Below, one piece after another: positions 40,106 through 49,989 of a stretch of 64,000 bases of DNA; the first letter of the stretch is position 1, and each line of letters opens with the position of its first letter. The position numbers and the translations under genes are program-made. Source of the DNA: Shouchella patagoniensis (GTDB lineage Bacteria; Bacillota; Bacilli; Bacillales; Bacillaceae_D); assembly GCF_002019705.1 (NCBI RefSeq), contig NZ_KV917377.1, positions 1,548,565 through 1,612,564 of the forward strand, read 5' to 3'. Under the pieces are notes generated by a model. That model saw only the letters and a program-made list of their open reading frames with translations. It ran no database searches and had not been told where the DNA came from.

Positions 40106-40549
40106 TCAACACCTCTCCTTTGATGCTGCCTTTGAAAGAGCAGTCTTTGGAGAAAACTTATATGCATCAAGCATAACTTGTTTGGCTCTTTTGTTTTTAG
40201 AATTAATAATAATAGGTGCCCGAAGATTTGCGGTAGTAGCTGAGAAAGGTTGCTCAATTGTTAGAATAACAAAGATCGCCACCTCCTCTTCTTCTTGAAC
40301 AGCTAATTGCTCCACTGATGCATCATCAAGTTTCACTTCATAATCATCCCAAAATACAAAAGGATCGGCACAAATAAATGCAAGATGCTTTGAGTGAACT
40401 GATTGTAAGAGAAAAAAGTGACTTTGTTCAAAGGGGAGTAACACAAACTCTTTCTCTTCAAGAAAGCCCGGCAATCCTCCTGCAAAGAGAAGGATATCAT
40501 CTTCTGAAGATTTTACAGTCCCTAAATAACTTGTCTCAACTTGCATCAT
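40106..40549 (-). CDS. fliW: Flagellar assembly factor FliW
   Basis: 147 residues. Conserved [17 protein letters not shown] and [13 protein letters not shown]. Binds CsrA and flagellin, forming the homeostatic switch that couples flagellin translation to secretion. Two adjacent ATGs; MQVETSYLG from the second is equally likely. yviE, which precedes fliW in B. subtilis, is missing here. Confidence 0.93.
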   Translation of the reverse strand: MMQVETSYLGTVKSSEDDILLFAGGLPGFLEEKEFVLLPFEQSHFFLLQSVHSKHLAFICADPFVFWDDYEVKLDDASVEQLAVQEEEEVAIFVILTIEQPFSATTANLRAPIIINSKNKRAKQVMLDAYKFSPKTALSKAASKERC

Positions 40550-40555
40550 GTCACC

Positions 40556-41617
40556 CTACCTTAAGAAATCAAGCAGCGAGGGTTGAATCACACGTGCGCT
40601 TGCGGCAAGCGCCGCAGAATGGATTCCTTCCGCTACAAGTAACTTCATCACAGTCTCTTCAAAGTCTACGTCTTCATTTTGTGATTTTATTTTCTTTAAC
40701 AGAAAATCTTGTTGTTCTAACCGATCTTCTATTAAATCAACTCGATTCATTCTTGCTCCAAGTTGACCATTTACATCGGCAGCAGCTCTTAAATGAGTAT
40801 CGATTTTGTCAATATATTTGCCAAGCTCTTCTTCCGTTACATCTGGATTTAACAATGCTTGCTCAAATGCGAACAAGTCGTTAAATAACTCATCCGAGAA
40901 CAAACGATGGGCTTCCGCATTAACCTTTACATACACACCTTGCTGTAATTCCAACTCCACTCCATTTTGATCAAACGTTCTTGTTTGAATCAACATTTCA
41001 TCTTGATCGACTTTGTCTCCTGCCTCATTAAAAAATTGACCATCTTCGAATCGCAAAACCGATCCGTCATTACGTGATTCAAATTGTCCATTTTCTTCTA
41101 TATAATCGTATATCTCACCACGAAAACTTAGTTTCACATCGGTTAAATCTTGTTCTACTAATTGCTCCGCAGTATACGTAGTAATAGGAGCTTTACTCGT
41201 ATTAGTTCCATTAAATATGTATTTCCCTGCAGTGCTAGTATTCGCTATGGTCATTAAATGATTACGTAATTCTTCTGTCTCTTGAGCAACACTCTTACGT
41301 TCGTCTGGCCCATATGTACCCGTTGATGCTTTCACTGCTAGTTCCCGCACCCGATTTAAAACATTTGTAGTCTCTCGCAACGATGTGTCACTTTGATCTA
41401 ACCAATTATGAGCTTCGTTAATATTACGCTTATACTGAGTGTTAAGGGCTTGTGATTCACGGTATTGCATTGATTTAACTGCAATAACGGGGTTTTGCGA
41501 AAATCTACTAATTTTCTTTTGCGTACTAAGCTGCTCTTGCAAAGTAGATAAGCGTTCATAGCTTGCTTGTGAATAGCGAAGTGTATTCGCTGTAAGCATT
41601 GGTTGAGTTATCCGCAC
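40556..41617 (-). CDS. flgL: Flagellar hook-associated protein 3 (FlgL)
   Basis: 353 residues. N-terminal MRITQPMLTANTLRYSQASYERL and C-terminal DFEETVMKLLVAEGIHSAALAASARV are typical junction-protein coiled coils that resemble flagellin. Somewhat longer than the 298 residues of B. subtilis, with extra sequence in the middle domain. GTG start after AAGGAGG. Confidence 0.93.
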   Translation of the reverse strand: MRITQPMLTANTLRYSQASYERLSTLQEQLSTQKKISRFSQNPVIAVKSMQYRESQALNTQYKRNINEAHNWLDQSDTSLRETTNVLNRVRELAVKASTGTYGPDERKSVAQETEELRNHLMTIANTSTAGKYIFNGTNTSKAPITTYTAEQLVEQDLTDVKLSFRGEIYDYIEENGQFESRNDGSVLRFEDGQFFNEAGDKVDQDEMLIQTRTFDQNGVELELQQGVYVKVNAEAHRLFSDELFNDLFAFEQALLNPDVTEEELGKYIDKIDTHLRAAADVNGQLGARMNRVDLIEDRLEQQDFLLKKIKSQNEDVDFEETVMKLLVAEGIHSAALAASARVIQPSLLDFLR

Positions 41618-41632
41618 TTTACTTTCCTCCTT

Positions 41633-42904
41633 TTATCGTCCAACAACGCCCATACCATTAATGATGGTGTTTAACATCTCATCCATTGCCGTCATTGCTC
41701 GTGCAGCCGCGTTATAAGAATGTTGATATTGAATTAACATCGCTAACTCTTCATCTAAAGAAACACCACTCATTGACATCCGGTTCCCTTCAATATTCGC
41801 AAGCCTAGCGTTTGAAGACTCGGTTTCTCTCCGCATCGCACTTGCTTCAACTGCTAATTGCCCCATCATATCACGGTACATTTTCATAACTTCGCCATCA
41901 TCGGCCATCTTTCCAATAGCTTCTGCTGCCGTTTGATCTATACTACTTGGATCATCTGTAAACTGGTGGTTCATTTGGAATAAGCCTGTTTCGGGATCAA
42001 ATATAAAAAACATTGGTTCCTCTCCGCCAGAATATCGCTCATTTACCTCATGCACAAACAAACCTGCGAGTTCTTTGAGTTTCTCTACTTCCTTTTCCAC
42101 ACGCCCGATTGCCTTTTCTATACCAGCCAATTCGCCCCCGCCAGTTGATGTCGCCAAAATTTCAACCACATAGATGCCTTCAGCCCCTTTTGCAACCCCA
42201 GGAGAAGATTCAGTTCTATTTACTTGAATGGGCACAAGTACTGCAAGTTCATCTAATAATCGATCTTGTTCATCATAAAGCTCATTGGGTATCTGTCCCC
42301 CACGCTCTGCTTTAGCTATCGTCTGATTATTAATTTCGATTTGCTTCAGTAAGTCTGCCATTTTTTTCTCTGTAAGCTCAAATTCCTGTGCAAGATTTTC
42401 TAGTTCTGATTCAAACGCCGAATGTAGGTGAGAAAAAGTATCAGAAATCGCTTTTCCTTGTTCAACTAGGACTCCCTGATTCTCTTGCCCAGACGCCAAA
42501 TCCTTCCACCCATTCCAAAAAGCTGATAACTGTCCAGACAGCCCACTCGGGAGATCACTGTTTGTAGGCGCTTCATTATATAAATCTTCTAACCTTTCAA
42601 GTGTACGATGCTGCATAAATGCAGCTCCTTCTATATGTACTTCCGAGCGGAATTGCCGGTCTAAAAATTGATCTCTTATTCTCTGAACACCTTTAACTTC
42701 AACACCTGTACCTAAACGACCACTGATTGCAGGCTGACCAAATGTGCCTACCCCTGGGTAGCCACCTGTGGCTTGCAAGTTAACCCTTTGTCGTGAATAA
42801 CCAGGTGTACCTGCATTTGCAATATTATTACCAACCGTTTGCAATGCACTACGATTCGTACCAACAGCTCTGCGCATGGTTTCCAATCCTAAGAAAGTGC
42901 TCAT
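41633..42904 (-). CDS. flgK: Flagellar hook-associated protein 1 (FlgK), compact form
   Basis: 423 residues. The N-terminal MSTFLGLETMRRAVGTNRSAL, NNIANAGTPGYSRQRVN and the C-terminal GVSLDEELAMLIQYQHSYNAAARAM are conserved terminal coiled coils. B. subtilis FlgK is 507 residues; here the variable surface domains between about residues 220 and 320 are much reduced. Strong GGGAGG site. 12 bp downstream of flgN. Confidence 0.94.
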   Translation of the reverse strand: MSTFLGLETMRRAVGTNRSALQTVGNNIANAGTPGYSRQRVNLQATGGYPGVGTFGQPAISGRLGTGVEVKGVQRIRDQFLDRQFRSEVHIEGAAFMQHRTLERLEDLYNEAPTNSDLPSGLSGQLSAFWNGWKDLASGQENQGVLVEQGKAISDTFSHLHSAFESELENLAQEFELTEKKMADLLKQIEINNQTIAKAERGGQIPNELYDEQDRLLDELAVLVPIQVNRTESSPGVAKGAEGIYVVEILATSTGGGELAGIEKAIGRVEKEVEKLKELAGLFVHEVNERYSGGEEPMFFIFDPETGLFQMNHQFTDDPSSIDQTAAEAIGKMADDGEVMKMYRDMMGQLAVEASAMRRETESSNARLANIEGNRMSMSGVSLDEELAMLIQYQHSYNAAARAMTAMDEMLNTIINGMGVVGR

Positions 42905-42916
42905 TGTTGCCTCCCT

Positions 42917-43351
42917 TTATGCTTTCGAATCAAACAACGTTTTTGACTCGTTTTTTTCTGACGCTTCTCGCGTATACGTTTTATTAGAATTATTTGGTTG
43001 AAGAAGTTGTAGTGATCCTTGGACAAAAGCTAACGAGTCATTTAAAAGTTTTTGATTAATTTCATTTTGTTTCTGCAACTGATCTATTGTGGTCATTAAT
43101 GTATCACGCAACAATCGAAATTCTTCATCTTCACTTGTTGTCACAATACTTGCAAGCGATCGCCCTTCACTTTCTCGTACAATAGCCTTTTCAAGCAAAC
43201 GAGTCTTTGAAACTAATGAGCTTTCTTGCCCAATAATTTGATTTAGCTCTTCTAGGTTGTTTTCTACGATGATTGGCTGTTTTCGTTTAGTTAAGTCTAA
43301 TAACGCTAGTTGGACATCCGTCATTTCTCTTAGCAACGATGCAACTTTCAT
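42917..43351 (-). CDS. flgN: FlgN-family flagellar chaperone (YvyG)
   Basis: 144 residues, helical, chaperone for the hook-associated proteins FlgK and FlgL that follow it. Starts MKVASLLREMTDVQLALLDL; C-terminal QNEINQKLLNDSLAFVQGSL. ATG at 43351 overlaps the flgM stop (ATGA). Confidence 0.88.
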   Translation of the reverse strand: MKVASLLREMTDVQLALLDLTKRKQPIIVENNLEELNQIIGQESSLVSKTRLLEKAIVRESEGRSLASIVTTSEDEEFRLLRDTLMTTIDQLQKQNEINQKLLNDSLAFVQGSLQLLQPNNSNKTYTREASEKNESKTLFDSKA

Positions 43352-43614
43352 AAGTGATCGCCTAATTTCCATGCCTTATAAAGAGATTGGGCCGTTTTTT
43401 CAGGATTAATCTGGTATTGTCCACTATCAATTTGTGCTTTTAAATCTGCTATCTTCTGTTCACGCGAATGATCTATTTTATTGCTGAGCGTACGAGCCTC
43501 TTGAGATATTTCTACCTTGTCTTTTTTGGGAATAACCTGAGAATCCACTTGTGTCGATTGAGTATTTTTACTATACGACGTCTGATGCACAGACTGGGAA
43601 GAATTTATTTTCAT
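43348..43614 (-). CDS. flgM: Anti-sigma-D factor FlgM
   Basis: 88 residues. Disordered N-terminus, then the FlgM motif KKDKVEISQEARTLSNKI and C-terminal REQKIADLKAQIDSGQYQIN. Holds sigma-D until hook completion. No sigma-D site was found directly before it in this window. Confidence 0.95.
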   Translation of the reverse strand: MKINSSQSVHQTSYSKNTQSTQVDSQVIPKKDKVEISQEARTLSNKIDHSREQKIADLKAQIDSGQYQINPEKTAQSLYKAWKLGDHL

Positions 43615-43631
43615 CGAATCTCCACCTTTGT

Positions 43632-44051
43632 TTACTCTTCTTTACGCAATGTGTTTTTTAATGAATATCTATTTAATGCTTCATGATTATTATTCTCTTC
43701 AATAGCTTGACTTGTTTGCGTTAACCACCCTGCACTTAGTTCATCTACACAATTGGCGCAATACCGCTTTTCTTGCGTTAATTGATTACAACGCTCACAA
43801 GGGTGCTGTAGGTTTGGGTGATCTTGCAACATCAACCGTCCAGATCGTATAAATGAATTTAACGTTTTTGCTGGAATCGATGTTGCGAGAATAATATCCG
43901 CTTGTGTCACTAAGCGATTTTCTCTTTTTTTTAAAAAAGTCGATACTACTGAATACCATTGCTCTTCCTTTTCATAACAACTGCGGCAAAGTGGAGAATA
44001 TGCTTTTAAAAATACCACTCCACATGTTATGCAATTAGATAATTCCGCCAT
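43632..44051 (-). CDS. yvyF: Zinc-ribbon flagellar-operon protein YvyF
   Basis: 139 residues. An N-terminal zinc ribbon (CITC...CRSC), a helical segment resembling a winged helix (TQADIILATSIPAKTLNSFI), and a second cysteine cluster (CERC...CANC). Member of the Bacillus family found between comF and flgM; reported to affect motility but its mechanism is unknown. Confidence 0.88.
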   Translation of the reverse strand: MAELSNCITCGVVFLKAYSPLCRSCYEKEEQWYSVVSTFLKKRENRLVTQADIILATSIPAKTLNSFIRSGRLMLQDHPNLQHPCERCNQLTQEKRYCANCVDELSAGWLTQTSQAIEENNNHEALNRYSLKNTLRKEE

Positions 44052-44103
44052 GATAATCTCCCATTACTTAATTTTAACATTTTTTATTACATTAAGTTGT
44101 TGT

Positions 44104-44805
44104 TTATGACCTTGCAATTGTTAATGATGATACATTTTTTGCTCCTGCATCAATCAATTGAACAGCAGCCAACCTTACGGTAGCTCCAGTAGTATATATA
44201 TCGTCAATAATTAAGTAACGTTTACCCTTAATTTGTTTAAATTCATGCTCCATAACCGAAAAAGGGTTGTTTTGTTCCCTTTTGATTCTCTCTGCCCGGG
44301 TCTTTTTACTCTGCTTTTTGTCATCATTTGATAGAGATCGGGTTAAACAATTGTGCCAACTAAGCATCCCAAGTAATTGTTCAGCTTGATTAAACCCTCG
44401 CTCTTGCATACGACTAGGTGAGAGTGGTAATGCAGTTACCACAAAATCAGGAAATTCACTTCTAATTATTCTTCTTATATCATTTGTAAAGACATTTGCT
44501 AAAGCTACATCCCCACGGTACTTATAATCAGCAAGTAATTGTTTTAAAAAACCATTATATAAAAAAATTGATCTGTTTTTGCAAAGTGGGTCACCACCTT
44601 TCACTCTTCGCCATTTTTTACAATCACTACACTCATATCGTCGATCGCGAATTTTATTAGTGGGTTTATCACAACGAATACAGCCGCTCGTTCGCTCCAA
44701 GTTAGCTGAACATTCTGAACAGATCTGTGTCTTATTAGGTTTAAAAATAATATTCAATGATACCTCTTGCCAAAAATGTTCTTTGCATATAAGGCACCTG
44801 CTCAT
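44104..44805 (-). CDS. comFC: Competence protein ComFC (phosphoribosyltransferase-like)
   Basis: 233 residues. N-terminal zinc-ribbon cysteines (CLIC, CSEC, CIRC, CSDC) and a C-terminal type I phosphoribosyltransferase fold with the PRPP loop YLIIDDIYTTGAT. Needed for uptake of transforming DNA across the membrane. Overlaps the comFA stop (ATGA). comFB is absent between comFA and comFC. Confidence 0.93.
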   Translation of the reverse strand: MSRCLICKEHFWQEVSLNIIFKPNKTQICSECSANLERTSGCIRCDKPTNKIRDRRYECSDCKKWRRVKGGDPLCKNRSIFLYNGFLKQLLADYKYRGDVALANVFTNDIRRIIRSEFPDFVVTALPLSPSRMQERGFNQAEQLLGMLSWHNCLTRSLSNDDKKQSKKTRAERIKREQNNPFSVMEHEFKQIKGKRYLIIDDIYTTGATVRLAAVQLIDAGAKNVSSLTIARS

Positions 44806-46157
44806 AAACCAGCCTCCTTGTTCATGTTTCGCAAGTGTTTCCTTGTTTGTCTCATCGCAGTAGTTACTCCATTATGCCAAAAAACGATGTCACCGTTCGG
44901 AAAAGCGAGCTTTCTTCCAACTCTACCACTTATTTGTACAAGACACGCTTCAGAGAAAAGTGGATTTTCGGTACCTAGTACCGCGACTTGAAGATTTTCA
45001 ACTGTTACACCTCTTTCTAATATTGTGGTCGTTAACAGTAACTTTAACTTTTTATTTCGAAAAGCTGCAATCGATTGATGACGGTTAGGGGCCTTGGCGT
45101 GGACCGCTGCAAATACACAGGATTCATTTTTTAATAAATTAGATAATTTATTCAATAAATAAATTGACGGTAAGAAGATCATTTTAGGCTCGTTATTATA
45201 ATGAGATAGCCACTCGAAAATTAGGCTTGGTAATTTCCCTGCATTTATTGCTTTTTGCCAGTTTCCTATCCATTTAAAACGTGGTAGTGGTAAAGGTTTT
45301 CCGTGAAACCTAATAGGGATCTTAGTTAGGTTCAGGTTTTTTTCATTGAGTAATGTTTTAGACGGAGTCGCACTTAAAAAAACTAAAACTCCACTTTTCT
45401 TTTTTGCATTATACACTGCAAATTTAAGACTGGAATCATATGAATAGGGGAATGCATCTACTTCATCTACGACGAGCAAATCAAATGTGTGAGAATAACG
45501 GAGTAGTTGGTGCGTTGTTGCAAGAACGAGTTGTGCTTGAATAGCTTGTTTGCGACTGCCACCATACAATACACTTTGTGTAATATTCGGAAAAGCAGCT
45601 TTAAATCGTGGGGCTAATTCTTTGACCACATCAGTACGAGGGGTAGCAATCGCTACACGCTTACCAAATTGAATACATTTTTCAATTACAGGAAAAAGAA
45701 TTTCCGTTTTTCCTGCTCCACACACTGCCCAAATGAGGTGTATAGCCGCTGGTATGATACTTATTGAAACGAGAGTATCAGCTGCTTTTTGTTGAGCAAA
45801 TGATAATGTTCCAAGCCATTTACAACTACTTTTTATAGGGCTGTAATGAATTGGAGAACCATTCCAGCTGTATAGATTTACACAGCTAGATGCCTTCCCC
45901 ATTTGAATGCAATGCCTACAATAAGTGCAATCACTATTACATTTCGAACAATAATGCTGATAAAAAAACGCTGCTTTCTTATTACCGCACCGATTGCATA
46001 GCCATCCATCACTCGACTTTGTTAAGGCAGGCTTATACGTAACCAAATGATTAGTAATACAATAGGAGATAAGTTCAGAAGAAAACGGCCAGTCTGTTGA
46101 CAACATGCGCCTGCCATTCAAATAGCTTCGAACAGCTTCAACTTGTTTATTGTTCAC
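44802..46157 (-). CDS. comFA: Competence helicase ComFA
   Basis: About 451 residues. N-terminal four-cysteine zinc region (CNRCGNK...CSKC...CRHC), Walker A WAVCGAGKTE, Walker B LLVVDEVDAFPY, motif III SATPS and motif VI ISGRVGRK. Membrane-associated ATPase thought to pull single-stranded DNA through ComEC. GTG at 46157 has better spacing from GGAGG than the TTG at 46160. Confidence 0.94.
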   Translation of the reverse strand: MNNKQVEAVRSYLNGRRMLSTDWPFSSELISYCITNHLVTYKPALTKSSDGWLCNRCGNKKAAFFYQHYCSKCNSDCTYCRHCIQMGKASSCVNLYSWNGSPIHYSPIKSSCKWLGTLSFAQQKAADTLVSISIIPAAIHLIWAVCGAGKTEILFPVIEKCIQFGKRVAIATPRTDVVKELAPRFKAAFPNITQSVLYGGSRKQAIQAQLVLATTHQLLRYSHTFDLLVVDEVDAFPYSYDSSLKFAVYNAKKKSGVLVFLSATPSKTLLNEKNLNLTKIPIRFHGKPLPLPRFKWIGNWQKAINAGKLPSLIFEWLSHYNNEPKMIFLPSIYLLNKLSNLLKNESCVFAAVHAKAPNRHQSIAAFRNKKLKLLLTTTILERGVTVENLQVAVLGTENPLFSEACLVQISGRVGRKLAFPNGDIVFWHNGVTTAMRQTRKHLRNMNKEAGL

Positions 46158-46190
46158 CAAGAAGCCTCCTCACCTAAGGGTTAGTTCTCT

Positions 46191-47033
46191 TTAATACCAA
46201 CCAATACCAAGGCTGCCTGCACCAAGATGTGTCCCAATAACCGGACCAAAATAACTAATATTCACTTTGATCGTCGAATCTTTTTCTTCAATTGCGCTTT
46301 TTAAACGTTCTGCACCATCAAGACGATTCGCATGAATTACAACCACTTCATTAACAGTTCCTTTATCAATATCTACAAATAGCATATCAAGAATTCGACT
46401 TAACGCTTTTTTCTCTGTACGAACTTTCTCGAAAGGCATGATGAGCCCTTCGTCAAAATGTAAAATTGGCTTAATTTGGAGTAAACTACCGACAATTGCT
46501 TGGGCACCATTCAAACGCCCGCCTCGACGTAAGTGATTTAAATCATTTACCATAAAATATGCGTGTACTTGCTTCCGCATTGCTTTCAAATGTTTGATAA
46601 TGGTAGAACCACGCTCACCTTCTAAAGCTAGCCTTGCAGCGGCCTCTACATAAAAGCCTTGTGGGGAACAACTTATTTCTGAGTCAAATCCAAAAACAGT
46701 AATACCATCAACCATTTCTCCTGCGGAAATTGCTGTTTGCAGCGTCCCACTGATTTTAGATGATAAATGAATCGAAACAATATCTGTAAAGCCTTTTTCT
46801 TTCAGCTCTTCCAGTAATGTTAAAAACTCACCAATGGCGGGCTGTGACGTGGTTGGTAAAGCTTCTTCCTGTTCAAGATAATCGTAAAAAGCGTCCGTTG
46901 TAAGATCAATTCCTTCACGGTACGTTGCATCTGCAAAGTTTACCGATAAAGGAATTGTATAGATCATTAATTTTTTTTGCATTTCCTCGTCTAAATACGC
47001 AGTTGAATCAGTTATAATAGCGGTTTTCTGCAT
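46191..47033 (-). CDS. degV: DegV-family fatty-acid-binding protein
   Basis: 280 residues. N-terminal ITDSTAYLDEEM, the TTSQPAIGEF loop that binds the acyl carboxylate, and MVNDLNHLRRGGRL. Members such as FakB deliver fatty acids to the kinase FakA; this member (YviA) lies between degU and comFA, as in B. subtilis. Confidence 0.93.
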   Translation of the reverse strand: MQKTAIITDSTAYLDEEMQKKLMIYTIPLSVNFADATYREGIDLTTDAFYDYLEQEEALPTTSQPAIGEFLTLLEELKEKGFTDIVSIHLSSKISGTLQTAISAGEMVDGITVFGFDSEISCSPQGFYVEAAARLALEGERGSTIIKHLKAMRKQVHAYFMVNDLNHLRRGGRLNGAQAIVGSLLQIKPILHFDEGLIMPFEKVRTEKKALSRILDMLFVDIDKGTVNEVVVIHANRLDGAERLKSAIEEKDSTIKVNISYFGPVIGTHLGAGSLGIGWY

Positions 47034-47148
47034 CGTTCATTCCTCACTTTTCTACTCGCAATTACTCTGTTTAAATGTAGCTGAAACGAGAGTGATATTC
47101 AAGGCGAAGTGGACAAAAAATCTATTATTTGAGGAATAACTGCGAAAG

Positions 47149-47856
47149 TTAACGAACGATAACGTACCCTTTTTTAATCGATTCGACCACCGCTTGAGTT
47201 CGATCATTTACGTTCATTTTTTGCAAGATATTACTCACATGATTTTTAACTGTTTTTTCACTAATATAAAGTGATTCACCAATCGCTCTATTGTTTTGCC
47301 CATCAGTCATAAGTTGAAGTACTTCACATTCCCTGCGCGTTAATATATGCAAAGGCTTCCGGTATTCTACCTCTCGATAACCAACTGAATCCTGGTGCTG
47401 TTCATCTTGCCTTGCCAATCTCCGGTACTCTTTTATTAGGTTTGAAGTCACTTTAGGATGAATATATGCTCCTCCTGAAGCAACAACTTTTACTGCTTCA
47501 ACTAACGACTCAGCGTCCATTTCTTTTAAAAGATAACCCGATGCACCTGTTCGGAGCACATGAGAAACATAAGACTCATCATCATGAATTGAGAGAATGA
47601 GCACTTTTACTTTTGGAAAAGTCTTTACTAGTTGCTTCGTAGCTTCAACCCCATTTAATTTTGGCATATTAATGTCCATTAAAATGACGTCTGGTTGATG
47701 ATTACGAACTAAGTCAATGACTTCTGATCCATCTTCACCGTCAGCAACAACGTTAAAATCTTGCTCCATTGAAAGGATACGTTTTACCCCTTCTCTAAAC
47801 AATGGATGATCATCTATTATTACGATACGAATTTCTTGCGTTTCTTGTAAAATCAT
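47149..47856 (-). CDS. degU: Response regulator DegU
   Basis: 235 residues. Receiver domain with phosphorylated Asp in [10 protein letters not shown] and the acidic IDDH pocket; C-terminal NarL-type helix-turn-helix [12 protein letters not shown]...[17 protein letters not shown]. Controls exoenzymes, competence, motility and biofilm. ATG at 47856 is preceded by GAGGTG at correct spacing. Only 29 bp from degS. Confidence 0.97.
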   Translation of the reverse strand: MILQETQEIRIVIIDDHPLFREGVKRILSMEQDFNVVADGEDGSEVIDLVRNHQPDVILMDINMPKLNGVEATKQLVKTFPKVKVLILSIHDDESYVSHVLRTGASGYLLKEMDAESLVEAVKVVASGGAYIHPKVTSNLIKEYRRLARQDEQHQDSVGYREVEYRKPLHILTRRECEVLQLMTDGQNNRAIGESLYISEKTVKNHVSNILQKMNVNDRTQAVVESIKKGYVIVR

Positions 47857-47885
47857 TGTTTTCACCTCTCTGTAGAACATCTTTT

Positions 47886-49016
47886 TTAGTTATTGGATAT
47901 CGGTAATTGTATTAAAATGATGGCCCCTTGCTGCGGCTTTGATTGAATAGTAATGACGCCATTCAACATATTCACACGCTCTTTCATACCGATAATCCCG
48001 AAAGATGATTCATTTCGTTTTGACGGATCAAAACCTCTGCCATCATCTTTTATCACGAGTGTTACATTGTTTGGTTTTAATTCAATCTTTACAATGATTT
48101 CTGCTGGTTCGGCATGCTTAGTTGCGTTTTGCACAGCTTCTTGAACGAGCCGGAATAAGGCAATTTCAAAATGTTGAGCTAGTCGTTTCTCAACACCAAA
48201 ATGTTTGAATGTCACAGTTATAGCAAAACGTTCTTCGACGTTCTCTAAGTATTTTCGAAGTGTAGGAATTAAACCTAAGTCATCTAGTGCCATTGGTCGC
48301 AAGTCATAAATAATGCGACGAACTTCAGCTAACGAAGAACGAACCATTTTACGTAAACCCCTAATTTCTTTTAAAGCCTCTTCAATTCCTTTTTCTTGAT
48401 AAATCCGTTCAATCAACTCCGAATGGAGCATAACATTTGCCATCATCTGCGCTGGACCATCGTGAATTTCCCGGGAAAGTCGCCGACGTTCTTCTTCTTG
48501 CGCTTCTATTATTTTCAAACCAAAGTTCTGTTTTTCCTTGGCATCCTTAATATACTCGCCAACTTGCTTTAAATCACTAGAAAGAAAATCGAATACAACT
48601 GACATTTGAACCGATAATTGTTCTGCTCGATTAATCGTGTCTTGAAGATTTTTTAATCGTCGCTCTATATCATCTCTTCTAGTTCTAAGCTGAACCTCTT
48701 CTTGCTGCAGTACAGCCATCTGTACTTGGTATTCACTTGCTTGTTCATATGCAGAACGGACTTCTTCACTTGTGTAATTTGCAAACTCTTTGCTTACTTG
48801 AGCTAGTCGATTCCTTGCATGTTTTGCTTTTAGGGCAGACTCATCAACATCTTTAATTACTTGAGATACTTTAGCTTTGATTTGTAAAAGTTCCTGATTT
48901 AAATATTCATGTTCACTGCGGGATCTTTCACCAATTTCAAAGATTTTTTCACGGCTTGTCCCAACTGAGTCAAGAGTTTGCGTAATAATATGATTAAGCA
49001 TAGTTACTTCTTCCAT
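47886..49016 (-). CDS. degS: Sensor histidine kinase DegS
   Basis: 376-residue cytoplasmic kinase. Long N-terminal coiled coil and signal domain, HisKA_3 box [17 protein letters not shown] with the phosphoacceptor His, and an HATPase domain ([24 protein letters not shown]). No membrane segment. Phosphorylates DegU. First gene of the degS-degU-degV-comF-flagellar block. Confidence 0.97.
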   Translation of the reverse strand: MEEVTMLNHIITQTLDSVGTSREKIFEIGERSRSEHEYLNQELLQIKAKVSQVIKDVDESALKAKHARNRLAQVSKEFANYTSEEVRSAYEQASEYQVQMAVLQQEEVQLRTRRDDIERRLKNLQDTINRAEQLSVQMSVVFDFLSSDLKQVGEYIKDAKEKQNFGLKIIEAQEEERRRLSREIHDGPAQMMANVMLHSELIERIYQEKGIEEALKEIRGLRKMVRSSLAEVRRIIYDLRPMALDDLGLIPTLRKYLENVEERFAITVTFKHFGVEKRLAQHFEIALFRLVQEAVQNATKHAEPAEIIVKIELKPNNVTLVIKDDGRGFDPSKRNESSFGIIGMKERVNMLNGVITIQSKPQQGAIILIQLPISNN

Positions 49017-49063
49017 TAAAACTCCTCACTTTTCCATCACTTACGGAACAAGTCACTCTAAAA

Positions 49064-49246
49064 TAATATCTGATTGGAATAGCAAAGCCTCCCTACGACG
49101 GCCAACCCATTATTAAGGTAGGCAAAACTGGGACCTCCGCCAAAAGCATGATTGCTTTATTTTTAGATGGCTTTCCGCTATTCTTATCTTACACCATATG
49201 ATGAAGAAAGTAATTGAGATCAAACGAATCATCTCAAGCTTTTTTT
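49064..49246 (+). ncRNA. Candidate structured RNA between degS and yigZ
   Basis: A long closing helix is visible: GAATAGC-AAAGCC (49077-49089 region) pairs with GGCTTT-CC-GCTATTC (about 49169-49183), 13 bp with a CC bulge. It encloses about 80 nt with further complementary blocks (CCTAC/GTAGG, AAAGCA/TGCTTT). Downstream is a TTGAGAT/ATCTCAA hairpin with seven T, plus-oriented. TAATAT at 49064-49069 would place transcription start at the helix. It matches no riboswitch family I know. It may be a leader of yigZ, a separate small RNA, or a degS leader on the other strand. Confidence 0.45.
49214..49246 (+). terminator. Plus-strand terminator between degS and yigZ
   Basis: Perfect 7-bp arms TTGAGAT / ATCTCAA, 10-nt loop, GC then seven T. 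The tail exists only on the plus strand, so it ends a transcript that begins inside 49017-49200. Confidence 0.7.
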
Positions 49247-49353
49247 AAGACTTAAGAATACCGATTATACTAACAGACCTGTGTTACATCGTGGTTTCGC
49301 GAATATGTAAAAATATGAAAAAAGACAAGCTCACTCATTATTAGGAGGTCCCA

Positions 49354-49989
49354 ATGTTACAGGAATATAAGTCTATTAAACAAATGGGAGAACATGAGAT
49401 TATCATTCAAAAATCACGTTTTATCGCCCATTTAAAAAGGACTGAGACAGAAGAAGAAGCACTATCTTTTATTGACATGATAAAGAAAAAACATTGGAAT
49501 GCAACGCACAATTGTTCTGCCTACTTAATTGGTGAAAACGATTTAGTACAAAAAGCAAATGATGACGGCGAACCTAGTGGTACAGCTGGTGTACCCATGC
49601 TTGAAGTTCTAAAAAAACGTCAGTTAAAAGATACAACTGTCGTTGTGACACGCTACTTCGGAGGCATAAAATTAGGTGCAGGTGGTTTGATACGTGCTTA
49701 TGGCAGTGCAGTAAGTGAAGGGTTAAACAATGTCGGAATTGTCAACCGTACACTGTATAACACAATTAAAACAGTTGTGGACTACACATGGCTTGGGAAA
49801 ATTGAAAATGAAATACGACAATCTTCTTATCAATTAAAGAAGATTGACTACCTAGATAATGTTTCACTACATACTTATGTTAAGCAGACTGAGCATGAAG
49901 CCTTTATTTCATGGATAACTGAACTCACAAATGGCCAGGGAAGCATCGAAATTGGTGAGCCTATTTATTTAGAACACAATTCTGATTAA
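49354..49989 (+). CDS. yvyE: YigZ/IMPACT-family protein (YvyE)
   Basis: 211 residues. N-terminal IMPACT domain with KSRFIAHL, ATHNCSAYLIG, DDGEPSGTAGVPML and VVTRYFGGIKLGAGGLIRAY; C-terminal DUF1949. Relatives bind translation components and have a role in stress; the exact activity is unknown. Very strong site TAGGAGGT. Divergent from degS, as yvyE is in B. subtilis. Confidence 0.93.
   Translation: MLQEYKSIKQMGEHEIIIQKSRFIAHLKRTETEEEALSFIDMIKKKHWNATHNCSAYLIGENDLVQKANDDGEPSGTAGVPMLEVLKKRQLKDTTVVVTRYFGGIKLGAGGLIRAYGSAVSEGLNNVGIVNRTLYNTIKTVVDYTWLGKIENEIRQSSYQLKKIDYLDNVSLHTYVKQTEHEAFISWITELTNGQGSIEIGEPIYLEHNSD

Noticed and set aside
49075-49183. c-di-GMP-I (GEMM) riboswitch, suggested by GCAAAGCCTCC
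   Set aside because: The other conserved elements (the GACGCAAAGCC joint and the terminal GGGTTACCG) are absent, so only a local resemblance.
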